Below are positions 1-12,200 of a stretch of 64,000 nt of DNA, in pieces. The first letter of the stretch is position 1. Every line of letters starts with the position of its first letter. A program made the position numbers and the translations under genes. The notes below the pieces were generated by a model. It was not told the origin of the DNA. It searched no databases and saw only the letters and a program-made list of their open reading frames with translations. The stretch is from Mytilisepta virgata (taxonomy: Eukaryota; Mollusca; Bivalvia; Mytilida; Mytilidae): assembly GCA_028015205.1 (NCBI GenBank), contig CM051518.1:30408001-30472000 (forward strand). The letters run 5' to 3'.

Positions 1-1292
1 ACACATTTCTGAAAGAGAACCATCTAAGGACCATTGCTACTAAGTCTAGTTCTAATTGGCTTAGTGGTTTCAGACAAGAAGATTTTTGAGCGAATTTCCC
101 ATAGGGTCCTATGTTAAACTAAGTTTGGCTGTGCCAGCCAGCTTGGTTCACAGTCCACAACATGGAACACATTTCTGAAAGAGGACCTCCTAAGGACAAT
201 TACTGCCTAGTCTGGTTCCAATTGGTAAAGTTGTTTAAGACAAGAAGATTTTTCAATGAATTTTTCCCATAAGGCCCTATGTTAAACTAAGTTTGGTTGT
301 GGCGGCCATCTTGGTTGACAGTCCGGGTCATCGGACACATTTCTGAAAGAGGACCTCCTAAGGACAATTACTGCCTAGTCTGGTTCCAATTGGTCAAGTT
401 GTTCAAGACAAGAAGATTTTTCAATAAATTTTCACATAGGGCCCTATGTTAAACTAAGTTCGGCTGTGTCGGCCACCTTGTTTAACAGTCCGAGTCATCA
501 GACATATATCTGAAAGAGAACCTCCTAAAGACCATTACTGCCAACTTTGGTTCCAATTGGCCGTGTAGTATCATAGAAGAAGATTTTTGAAATTCATCCA
601 CCACCACCACCCCCCCCCCCCCCACCTTTTTCTATTTTTAGATGCCGACATAGTTTTGGAATGGGGCCACCCAAGGACCATTCCACCAAAGTTTGGTCTC
701 AATTGGCCCGGTAGTTTCAGAGGAGAAGATCTTTAAAGAAAAATTTACGCCAATGCTGTCTTTAGAGGACAAAAACTTTTATAAGGGGTCAATCAATGAT
801 TTTGGTCATGTTGACTTATTTGTAGATCTTACTTTGTTGAACATTTTTGCTGTTTACAGTTTGTCTTTATCTATAGTAATATTCAAGATAATAACCTAAA
901 ACTACAAAATTTCATTAAAATTAACAATTGAGGGGAAATAACCCAACAAAGGGTTGACCGATTCATTTGAAAATTTCATGGCAGGTAGATCTTGACCTGA
1001 TGAACATTTTTACCCCAATGTTAGTTTTGCTCTAAATGCTTTAGTTTTTGAGATATAAGACAAAAACTGCAGTTTACCCCTATGTTCTATTTTCAGCCAT
1101 GTCAGCCATGTTGGTCGGCAAGCAGGGTCATTGGACAAACTAGATACCCTAATGATGCTTGTGGCAAACTTTGGTTCCATTTGGCCCAGTAGTTTCAGAG
1201 GAGAAGATTTTTGTAAAAGTTAATGGACAACAACGGAGGCCAAGTGATGAGAATAGATCACTTGACCCTTTGGGTCAGGTGAGCTAAAAACA
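1..1292 (-). mobile_element. Family A Helitron-like element, truncated by the window edge
   Basis: The atgttaaact anchor recurs at 111, 279 and 446, giving units of 167-168 bases, followed by a diverged unit with a poly-C run at about 610. Bases 640-985 form a unique block also found at 4290-4665. The 5' end on the right is the hairpin tcacttgacccTTTgggtcaggtga (1257-1281 region) and gagctaa. There is no ORF of note. Confidence 0.62.
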
Positions 1293-2887
1293 TTTAAATT
1301 TTAAGTAGTGGGAACTTGTTCATTTTTTCCTTTTCTGTACAATAAAAAAAAATCTACTTTATCTCTCCAATTTTCTTTGACAATAGGCACTGAAGAATCA
1401 GAGATGACTAATTTTGCAAGAATTCAGGATCACTGACAATTCAAATGGACTCTCAACTATCAGGAGTCAAATTCATTTTTATGTAATTTGAGAAAGTTGT
1501 GCCTTCATTAAATTTTGGGTTATTGTATCAGTATTTTTTGCCTTGAACATCACTGAAGAGTTTTTCTTTTCAAAATGCTATTCTTGTGCATCATGGAATG
1601 TTTACACTGTTTACTCTGTCTGATACATGTACTTCATGAGTCTTTCCTGATAAATCATAACCACATGATAAATTTTACTTGAAATATATCCAATTCTAAG
1701 TCCATAAAGCTTCTGATCTTTTTTCATTTAAAACTTGTAATAGGATAGAGTTCAACATCTCCTAGTCTTTAGGCTGTCAAACATGACAGATTCCACAGGA
1801 CATCAAAACTATAATGGTCCTTCCCCTTCACTATTCTTCCATTTGCATAGTTTTATCAAGTCACCCAAATACAAATATTTGATTATTTTAGTAAGTGACC
1901 TACTGATCAAATCAAATCAATTGGATTCTTCCTACTCTTTCTATCAACATAACATTCATACTCAATTGGCCAGATTAAATAAGGATTACGTCTGAGACCT
2001 CGTGCAGACTGATACTGGATATATTAAAAGGGTGTAGTTAATATGAGGTATGGTATATATGCCAAACCATTCGACATTCAGAATCTCAGTAAAAAGTACT
2101 AAATATATCATACTGAATTTACTAAGTGGGTTAAAAACTCCTTCCTGAACCATACTTATATAAGAAACGGACCTAAATGCACAAACTTAACCAAGTTACT
2201 CAAGCATGAAATATAAGTCATCATGACCCGATTGTTGGAGAAATCCATTACACAGTGTAATGGGACTATAGTGACTATAGAGTAACTCATGAGATAAATA
2301 TAGGCCACAGTGATCCAAATGTTATTAAACTGTATTTAGTGCTATAAGAGGAATGTAGTGATATATCATTGATGTTTCTCAATAGGTTTCTAAGATATAG
2401 ACCTTATAAATCAATAACTTACCTATGACTATCATAACTCTGGCTGACAAACCATTACATTAAAATCTTGCACATCTTATGACATTTTTAAGTAAGACCT
2501 ACTTTAAGCATTATTCCATTATAACAGAAGTCCAATAAAGATGAGATCTAAAATTTAAAAAAATGGTCAGTTTTATTTTTAGTTGTGAATACCACATATA
2601 TTTAAAATCTCCTGACAAAGAAAAAATAACAAGCATTCCGAAAGTATTGGTGGGCAATAGAATGTCCCCTACCGGCTTGAGCTATGAGAAAACACGCAAA
2701 ATCTTCTTAAGTATGTGAATTGGGCGAAGACGTAGTGACAAGGTTAAAAAAAAAAAAAAATTTGAGTGAATTTTCTATGTCTGTGAACCATAACTCTGCA
2801 AAATAATCATTCCAATGGAACGAAATTGAAACTTAATCTGTAACTTGTCATTTTAAAACTAGAAACCAAATATCAAAGCATGACAAA
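1293..2887. other. Non-coding spacer between two family A copies
   Basis: It is AT-rich and contains a 15-A run near 2745. I recognise nothing else in it. Confidence 0.5.
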
Positions 2888-4665
2888 CTAGAGGCTCTCA
2901 AGAGCCTGTATCGCTCACCTGGATTTAACTTTTCACCTTGAGCAGGACTAAAAATTTAAGTGTTGCAGTCAATTTGGCTGGTTTTTTTATAGGGTTCTAT
3001 GTTAAACTAAGTTCGGCTGTGGCAGCCATCCTGGTTGAAAGTCCAGGTCATGGACACATTTCTAAAAGAGAACAATCTGAGGACCATTACTGCTAAGTCT
3101 TGTTCCAACTGTCTAAGTGGTTTCAGACCAGAAGATTTTTAAATGAATTTTCCCAAAGGGCCCTATAAAAAACTAAGTTTGGCTGTGTCGGCCATCTCAA
3201 TAGACAATCCAGGTGATTGGACACAATTCTGAAAGAGTACCATCTAAGGACCAATGCTGCCAACTTTAGTTCAAATTGGCTCAGTAGTTTCAGAGGAAAA
3301 GATTTTTGAGTGAATTTCCCATAGGGTACAATGTTAAACTAAGTTCGGCTGCCATCTTGGTTCACAGTCCACGAAATCGGACAAATTTCTGAAAGAGGAC
3401 CTCCTAAGCACCATTGCAGCCAAGTGTCAAGTGATTTCAGACAAGAAGATTTTTCAATGAATTTTCCAAGAGGGCCCTATGTTAAACTAAGTTCAGCTGT
3501 GGCAGCAATCCTGGTTCACAGTCCACGAAATCGAAGACATTTCTGAAAGAGGACCTTCTAAGTACCATTGCTGCCAAGTGTCAAGTGGTTTCAGACAAGA
3601 AGATTTTTCAATGAATTTTCCCATAGGGCCCTATGTTAAACTAAGTTCGGCTGTGGCGGCCATCTTGGTTGACAGTCCGGGTTATCAGACATATTTCTGA
3701 AAGAGAACCATCTAAGGACCATTGCTACTAAGTCTAGTTCTAATTGGCTTAGTGGTTTCAGACAAGAAGATTTTTGAGCGAATTTCCCATAGGGTCCTAT
3801 GTTAAACTAAGTTCGGCTGTGCCAGCCAGCTTGGTTCACAGTCCACAAAATTTCTGAAAGAGGACCTCCTAAGAACCATTGGTGCCAAGTCTGGTTCCAA
3901 TTGGTCAAGTGGTTTCAGACAAGAAGATTTTTCAATGAATTTTTCCCATAAGGCCCTATGTTAAACTAAGTTTGGTTGTGGCGGCCATCTTGGTTGACAG
4001 TGCGGGTCATCGGACACATTTCTGAAAGAGGACCTCCTAAGGACCATTGCTGCAAAGTCTGGTTCCAATTGGTCAAGTGGTTTCAGACAAGAAGATTTTT
4101 CAATGAATTTTCCCATAAGGCCCTATGTTTAACTAGGTTTGGCTGTGGCAGCCATCTTAGTTAGGAGTCCAGGTCATTGGACATAATATTAAAAGAGAGC
4201 CTTCTAAGGACCAATATTGCCAAGTTTGGTTACAATTGGCCTTGTAGTTTCATAGAAGATTTTTTAAATTCATCCCCCCTTTTATCTATTTTTAGTAACA
4301 ACAGCCATATCGGTTGGAAGTCGGGGATGCCGGATATACTTTGGGAAGGGGGCCACCCAAAGACAATTCCACCAAAGTTCAGTCCCAATTGGCCCAGTGG
4401 TTTCAGAGGAGATCTTTAAAGGAAAGTTTACACTGGATGCTATCTTTAAAGGGCAAAAACTCCTATAAGGGGTCAATCAATGATTTTGGTCATGTTGACT
4501 TATTAGTAGATCATACTTTGTTGAACGTTTTTGCTGTTTACAGTTTGTCTTTATCTATAATAATATTCAAGATAATAACCTAAAACTGCAAAATTTCCTT
4601 AAAATTAACAATTCAGGGGCAATAACCAAACAAAGGGTAGACCGATTCATCTGAAAATTTCAGGA
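2888..4665 (-). mobile_element. Family A Helitron-like element with about eight 166-bp units
   Basis: The 3' end on the left is CTAG (2888-2891, read in reverse) and the stem AGGCTCTCAAGAGCCT at 2892-2907. The unit anchor falls at 2999, 3165, 3331, 3479, 3633, 3799, 3959 and 4125, mostly 166 apart with some shortened units. Bases 3690-4665 duplicate 1-985. The right side stops where a family C element begins. Confidence 0.65.
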
Positions 4666-4733
4666 TTCTTGGTGCTCACTTCCTTACCTACATTGTAGAA
4701 AGACAAGCCTTCACGACAGGAAATATTACAAAA

Positions 4734-5555
4734 CTAGAAAATATGTCTATAAGACACAGATGCAAATATATGGTACAGAACTGTGTTGTACTTTAAAAGA
4801 CCAAAATTGTTTTGTTTTAAAAGTATCATTGACAACAGGATTTCTAAGATATGGAGCTATGGCAGTATGAATTTGATTTCTTTTATTATAAATTTATGTA
4901 TGTTGGATCACGCCTATATATTGTGCTCTTTCCAATAAAATATTAAATTGAATTGAATTGAATTATGTTCTAATGAGCAGATTTAAAAAAAAAAAGTTTT
5001 TCAAATATAAGAAATATGAGGAAATGGACCTAAGCATAAACCTTAATCAAAGTCATTTGACAATGAAATGTAGGTCAATGTGAGCCAAATATTGCTGAAA
5101 AGCGTAGTACTATACAAGAGGACTGTAGTGGTGAAAAATCATTGATATATTACATAAGATTCTGATTAATTGAACCCTAATTAGTAAAATTGAACCAAAA
5201 TCACTACAGCATGAAATGTAGGTCATAGCAACCCAAGTGTTGCTAAACTGCGTTGTACTATACAAGAGGACTGTAGTGGTGAAATATCATTGATATATTA
5301 CAAAAGGTTTCTGAGAAATGAACCTAAACACAAAACTTAACCAAAGTCACTGAAGCATGAAATGTAGGTCATAGCGACCCAAGTGTTGCTGAACTGCGTT
5401 GTACTATACAAGAGAACTGTGGTGGTGAAATATCATTGATATATTACTATAGGTTTCTGAGAAATGGAGCTTAACAAATCAGGATGTATGGACAGACAGA
5501 CAAGGGTAAATCTATATACCTGAGCCCAGTTGTGGTGGAGCATAAAAAAATTGTC
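4734..5555 (-). mobile_element. Family C Helitron-like element in reverse, 147-bp units
   Basis: The 3' end on the left is CTAG at 4734-4737 and the stem TGTCT/AGACA at 4744-4756. The atgaaatgtagg anchor recurs at 5064, 5211 and 5358, exactly 147 apart. The right end has the words tatatacctgagcccagttg and ggtggagcat, like the heads of other families. It matches 22219-22678. Confidence 0.65.
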
Positions 5556-5772
5556 ACTGTTAAAACAAAAATCTAAAAGTACAAGACATTCAGATTGTTT
5601 TTTATTGATTATTTAATTCTCATTTTTATTTATTTCTATAATAGTCAAGAGGCCATGTAGCATGTCTAATAATTAAGGGTTGTGGCACATTCATACTGAC
5701 TGATCTACCCCCTCCCCACAATTGATGTACTGCCCATGAATGTTACATCTCTGCTTACATGTAATAACTTTA

Positions 5773-5970
5773 ATTGGAGTTGAAAAATGTACGTGTCATG
5801 TATACAATTGCACCAGCCTATTGGGTTGATAAACATTGAAAGGTCCCTTACAATTTGTATCAATCTCAGCAACATGACAATTCTGGCAGAGTTGCCGTTC
5901 TTTTTAAGCACAGGGCCGACAATCTGTTATTTCATTTTGACCAATCAAATTAAAGGGAACCAGATTCAAA
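5773..5970 (+). promoter_or_regulatory. Candidate ARHGAP11A promoter: three CCAAT boxes and a CHR-like motif
   Basis: CCAAT boxes appear in reverse (ATTGG) at 5773-5777 and 5820-5824 and forward at 5941-5945 (as CCAATCA). TTCAAA, the reverse of the CHR core TTTGAA, follows at 5965-5970, about 110 bases before the ATG. Multiple NF-Y boxes followed by a CHR is the usual promoter grammar of vertebrate G2/M genes bound by MuvB complexes. The motifs are short and the transcription start is unknown. Confidence 0.35.
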
Positions 5971-6077
5971 GCAGAAAGAAAATATGGCCGACCATTCATT
6001 ATTGATACAATGTTCCAGCTTTTTCAAATGTGTATTGCCTTTTTGTATTTAATTTTGGAAACAAATGAATCCACAAT

Positions 6078-6218
6078 ATGAGGCACATCAGCAGCATAGA
6101 AAACCAAGACAATTTAAGAGCATTAATAAAGCAGGACTTACGTGAACTTGGGATAAAGATTCCGAAGGGAAAAAAACTGAAGAAGCATTTACAAAGTCAA
6201 AACACAAAAAATCAACAG
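6078..6218 (+). CDS. ARHGAP11A: ARHGAP11A coding exon 1
   Basis: It encodes 47 residues starting MRHISSIENQDNLRALIK and ends in phase 0 at CAG before gttaaa. An in-frame TGA lies 12 bases upstream of the ATG. The helix-like stretch LIKQDLRELGIKI corresponds to the start of vertebrate ARHGAP11A proteins, which supports this as the true first coding exon. Confidence 0.82.
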
Positions 6219-9200
6219 GTTAAAAATTGTGTATTGATGTTAAACATTCAATTTAATAACTAATTTCATTTTTAAAACATATCGTGCTTATGATTGAGGA
6301 GGACATTCTTCTCCGTGACGATTATAATTTACTTGCTGTCTGGACTCCTCGCTCACCCAAGACCAAGTTCGTAAAATGGATTTTTCAGAATTTGAATACC
6401 TTAATCAATTCTTGTCGAACTCGCAAAACCCAGTTTATTCACAGGGACACGACTCCTGGATATTATTTATTTTTATTTTTTTTGTCTTATTTCATGAGTA
6501 CTATGTTGTCGATTAATTCGGCGCATTCAAATCATTTTCATGTTAATGCACTGAATAGGACGATGCGCAGAATTACCCGAAAGGACTGTACTTTTTAATA
6601 AATAATTACCATAACAACGAATATTCGGCATTTATTATAAATGTACTTTAACTTTATACTATCCAAGACCTTATACTAAAAAACTCTGAAGGTATATTAG
6701 CTGCCATCATGGAATGCCTACCCCTACCACCATTAAAAATCAATTAAAAATACTTCCATGTGACAATTTATTTCATATCTATCCTCAATCTCCTCCAAAA
6801 ATAATGATCTTCAAAATCCAATCATCATTTCACCAAGATGCAACATTAAACTCTTTGACTTGACAAGAGAAGTCAAAAGTAGGCATATTTCGGGTCGAAA
6901 GCAACATTACTGTATATATGTCAATGAGAATAAGAGAGCCTTTGAGTTTGACAGGTAATGGTGCAGTTACAAGGAATGTTGCTTTCGACGCGAAATATGA
7001 TAACTTTTGACTTTGCTCGTAAAATTATCGAGTTTAATGTCGTATCTTGGTACAATGATGATTGGATTTTGAAGAGGATTCTTTTGGGAGGAGATTGAGG
7101 AAAACTTCATTTGTGAGGTATACAAACATAACCTTAAAAACAACTTTACATTTTTTATGTTTTTTTGACGACTCAATAAGGTTTAGACTTTCAAAATGCG
7201 AAAAATCTGTTGTATAAACTGAGACATCCAGACAGTTATATACACACAGGGACTCGTTTCTATATATTTTGCGGTATTTAACATTTCTAGATTGCGGCAG
7301 CACCAATCTTCTATACCATAACAAGGGAGATTATTTCAGTAGATTTACAATATGTTTTTAGTACGATCCATTGAGTTAGAAATTACTTCGAGTTCCCTCT
7401 CCCCATGATGGGCCGCTGATGTTCATAAAAAAAAGTTACATGCATTGACCCTGACCAAACCTTTAAGTTTCAATTAACTTTTGAAAACGGTATGAATCAA
7501 ATCATGGCTAGAATACCAAAGGCATATAAAAATTTCCCCCCTGTTCTGAAACTACGTAAATAAAAACAACCATATTGCTAATATCATAAGTGACCCCCAT
7601 GTATCGTGTATCAAACCATCGGAAAAAAATAATGCTATTTCGGTACATACGGTGAATTGTTTACCCTTATTACTGTTTGTCTTTTTTCAAACTGCAATTG
7701 GTTTTTCTGGAATATGTCAATTATTTCTTTAGAATAAAAGTAAAAAGTAAAACGCAGACTTTGTCAAAAACGCATAAACATTGTTTGTGTGTTGACTGAA
7801 TACAAATCACAGTAATTGCTACTCTTAGGTAACATTTGCAGTTTCTTTTATAATATTCATGATGTTGAATTTACCTTTTTCTGATATATCCTTCTGATGT
7901 ATCTGTTTCAGGAGACATTAGAAAACAATGGGGTCTTTGAAAATGTTCTGGCACAGGTTGCATGTGAACACATACCAGGGTGTGGATATGTACCCAGGTA
8001 AATATGAAAAACTTTTTATACCAGATTGTATTTATTTAACAATATATTAACTGTCACATGTGTCAATAATTGTGAGTTTTCATATCCTTAGTCAGAGTTG
8101 GAATTTCCCTTTGGATTATTCAACATTTTAGTCAGCACTTGGTAATCTAAAACTGCAAGTCAAACAAATCTTACATGAAAGAGTCTTGGAGATCAGTAAG
8201 TTTTGTAAGTATTAAACTTGCAAATCTGGTAGTGCTAAATTTTAGTATCAACATGAATGTTGTAAAGATTGAAAACTGTAGAGAATTTTGAATTTTTATA
8301 TCTTGTATTTGTATAATTTTGTAAGGTGCCTAAATTTTCATTATATTTATTTTTTTTCTTCAGGTTCCTTGTTGATGCTTCTGACATCATTAAAAGAAAT
8401 ATTGACCAGGAGGGCTTATTTAGAAAGTCAGGAGCAGTTAGTAGGATAAAAGAGTTAAAAGTTTGTATTTTAAACACTTCATTCATGATTTAAGTTTTTA
8501 ATGAAGGACATATATTCATCGCTGATGTTAATAATATTTTATTATTATCTCATTTTGTCAGTCAGCTTTTACAAAATCTGACAACAATTTGTCTATTAAG
8601 ATGAATATAGGTTAAGATTTTGATAAAAATCTCTTATGAACTCATTGCAGATAAGTAAATTGTTTTTAATATTACAGAATAAGTACCAAATTCTACATTA
8701 TGTTCAGTATGCTAAATGTTGTTTGTGTCAATGAAAATCATTCATCTCCAAATGTCGCATAAGAGTAATATGTTAAATCAAATATCATTAAGAAGATGTC
8801 AAACCACCACAGAAAGGCAGTTTATTCAATGATATAACAATAAAATCAGATAATAAGGCCATCTAAACTTAAAAATCTGGTTCTAAGACACTGCCCACCT
8901 AAAAAGTTTCCAACAGAACGGCTTTATTTGATTTTGAAAACAAAAATTGACGCTTTTTCAGCATTTTTCCTTAAAAATAACATTGAAATTTTTGTGCCAA
9001 AAGTATGTTTCAAGACCCAATTTTCAAGTGTTGTGTGACATTGATCAGGTCAAAATTTAAGTAAATGCACAGCTTATAAAATGAGATAATACACAAACTT
9101 AGAGTACTGTATCTTTTATATTTATATGTATTTTTCAGGAAAAAATTGAAAAGGGTCAAGATCTAGGAAGTGCTAATATTGTAGATGTAACAGTTTTAAT

Positions 9201-12200
9201 CAAACAGTTCTTCAAGAGTTTACCAGAGCCATTGTTTACTAGTACTTATCATGATGCTTTCATCAGATGTATACAGCTCACAGATAAAGATGAGGCCACA
9301 AGGGCAGTTTTATTACTTTGTTTGCTTTTACCTGGAGAACATTTAAGTACAATTAGATACATGATGAACCTACTGAAACTTATTGCAGAAAATAGTGATA
9401 AAAATAAAATGGATGCGACCAATTTGTCTGTGGTTTTAGCCCCCAATTTTCTTTATTTGAATAGTAAAAGTGAGAAGATGAACTCCGTAGAGGAAAAGCT
9501 ACTCCAGTTTCAGACATCAGTGGTAGAAGTGCTAATACGTAATGCTGAAGACATAGGTTTCATATCGGACAGTTTGTATGGCCGTACATTACTTATGACT
9601 GAAGTGTTTGGAACTGATGATGAGTTAGATGCCAGTAGTGATGCACTGGAAGAGTCAAGGGATTGTAAGAAGAAAGAAAAGAAAAGGAAAAGAAGTGGAT
9701 CTTTTACAGGCAAGGGAAATAGTACATTTTCTCTGCGAAAAACAGGTTGGGACCTTTGCCATTGTTTCAACTTGCATGGCATGCATTACAAGTTGATATA
9801 TAAATACCAATATACATGTATGCATGCCAATTGTAGTTTTTATAAGTAAATTGAAGATATCTTTGTAGACATGCCCCATTATTAAAGAAAAACAGAAAAT
9901 AAACATACAGTGAATTTTGACTTGCTTGAACTAAAAAAAATCACTGTCTTTGGTATCTCAATCTTCCCTTTTAGTCATTTCTTGTTATTCTAACTGGTTC
10001 AGTCTCTTTATACCCCTGCTCCAAAGGAGAGGGAGGGTATTCTGTTTTACCCTTGTGGGTCAATCTGTCCGTAGCAAAATTTTTCATCACGCTTTTTTCT
10101 GCAACTACTGATCAGACACTTGATACATTTGTGTATTTTGTCACAAGACAAGGTACACTATACTGTGGATACGTTTTTTTACCAAGGCGACATCAAATTC
10201 CTCTTTGACGACTTTGTTTATTTTTCAACCTTGTTGCATCGGGGCTATCAATAGTGAGCAATGGCTCACAGTAACAGTACATCTTGTTTTTATTGGTTTC
10301 TTGGATGTTTGAGAACATCTTCCTAAAATAGATCAATTGTGTGTTCTCATATTGATATTATGGATTTCATGAGTAAAAATACCTATAAGCCTATAAATAG
10401 GTGCACGTGGTACACTGTGTTATATAAACCTTGTGAGAACAATGATTAAATTGTTACTTTAGTACCAGTCAACAAACTAACATAACTGCCAGGCTCCATA
10501 AGTGGCCTTCAGGGTTCTCGCTAAGGCGCGTACATGCGTCCTGGACGCCCTAAAATTGGACTGGACGCGTCATCCTTCAAACTCATGCGTCCCTGGGACG
10601 CATGTAGATCTAATCAGGTGAATCTGAAGACCGTTATTTTCATTAAAAATCTCGAGCCGCCATTTTTTGTTTTCTTGGAGATCAAAGGGGAAGGGGAAAG
10701 AAATGACAAAAAGTAAGCTAGAAAATGGCGGCAATCGGAATTCTTGTGATTTTTCATTGCTCACGGTGTTTTTTACCGACCGGTAACAATATGTAGACCT
10801 TATTTAAAAATAAATTTAGCGGATTTTGACATATCTATGCACAAATGGAAATTTTGTCAATACATGTATTGATTATTAAGGTGTTCAAGCAAGGTCAATG
10901 GGAGGATTTTAAGAGTAATGTTTGAGAAAAAAATAATAGTAAAGATTATAGATAAATAAATATTGAAAAATAAAATGGCAATAATAAATAAGTTGTGTCA
11001 AAAGGTACAAATATTTTTGCTCATATCTGTAACAGAAGTTTTCTTCCAAGTTCGTAGCACCACCGCATAATTTCAACTTTTTTTCTTTATTTCAAATTAT
11101 ATTCGTCAGTATTTTAAGGCAGCACATAATTTTAATTAAACTTTAACAATAGTACAATAGGCCTACCATGGTCAAAATCATGCAGCAATATACGTTAAAA
11201 AAGTGGTGATGAGTCCTGGCACTGGGACTCATCAAAATCAGCTGGGACTCACATTCTGAAAAATGATGAGTCACAGGACTCATCATGAAAAAGTCTCAAA
11301 GGATATTGATTAAATGCACATGAGACAAAATCTCACATTATGATTAAAATGGAAGGATATGGAGTAAATGTAGATAAAATCTCAAACAATACAGGACTCA
11401 TCATGTAAAATTCTTAGTGAGGACCCTGGCCTTTCTGAATGGTTGAATTTCCAAGACTTTCTTCTCTGAAACTGCTTGAACTATGGTACTGATTAACTTG
11501 TCATGAATGATCATTGCTAGGTTCTACTCAAGTGTAGTTACTTTGCAGTGAAATGTACTTAAAATTCTTCTTCTGATGAAGAATTTAAGTACATGTAGAT
11601 TGTTACTAACTTGATAAGAAATAGTACTTAAGAGGACATAATAATAATATTTGTTAATTTGGTACTATTCTGGTATCAAACATGGCAACGAGGTTCTAAA
11701 AGAAGAGCTTAAACTACTTGACCCATGGTTTTGAAACTTATTTAGATGTGGATAATTTTTCGTACTTTGTTGCCTTTAACAAAAGCATTGATGCCAGGCC
11801 CAAAACTTGCTCTTCTGATTTGGTAAATTTCAAGGATCTACTTGTGGGATACAAACTTGTAAATGTTCATTGCAAGGTATTATCCAAATGTTTTTACTTT
11901 TCCGCTATATGTAATTTGAAATCCAGGATGACTGACAGTACAGGACTTAGTATTGTCTTTAATAATTGTGTCCATTGACACAGGGTTCACACTGGTCATG
12001 GAATCATGGAAAAGTCCTGGAATAATGGGGATTTTTTTTGCCAAAAATGGAAAATTTTACTGTCTGTTATTCAGTCATATTATATATAAGTCATTAATCA
12101 AACTGACAGTATAACTTCTTTCCTACATGTGTACCTTCCTGTATGCTTTTTGGCTGAACTTTCCTGGTTTCTTAGTTCTTGAAATTTAGTTCTTGTAGGT

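Noticed and set aside
3976..4583. Several 60-90-codon ORFs on both strands
   Set aside because: They are translations of the 166-bp satellite units and their tail block; the same peptides recur in other copies.
6284..6598. 104-codon ORF in ARHGAP11A intron 1
   Set aside because: No recognisable motif, low-complexity Phe-rich segment, no splice or start context, and it lies within a well-supported intron.
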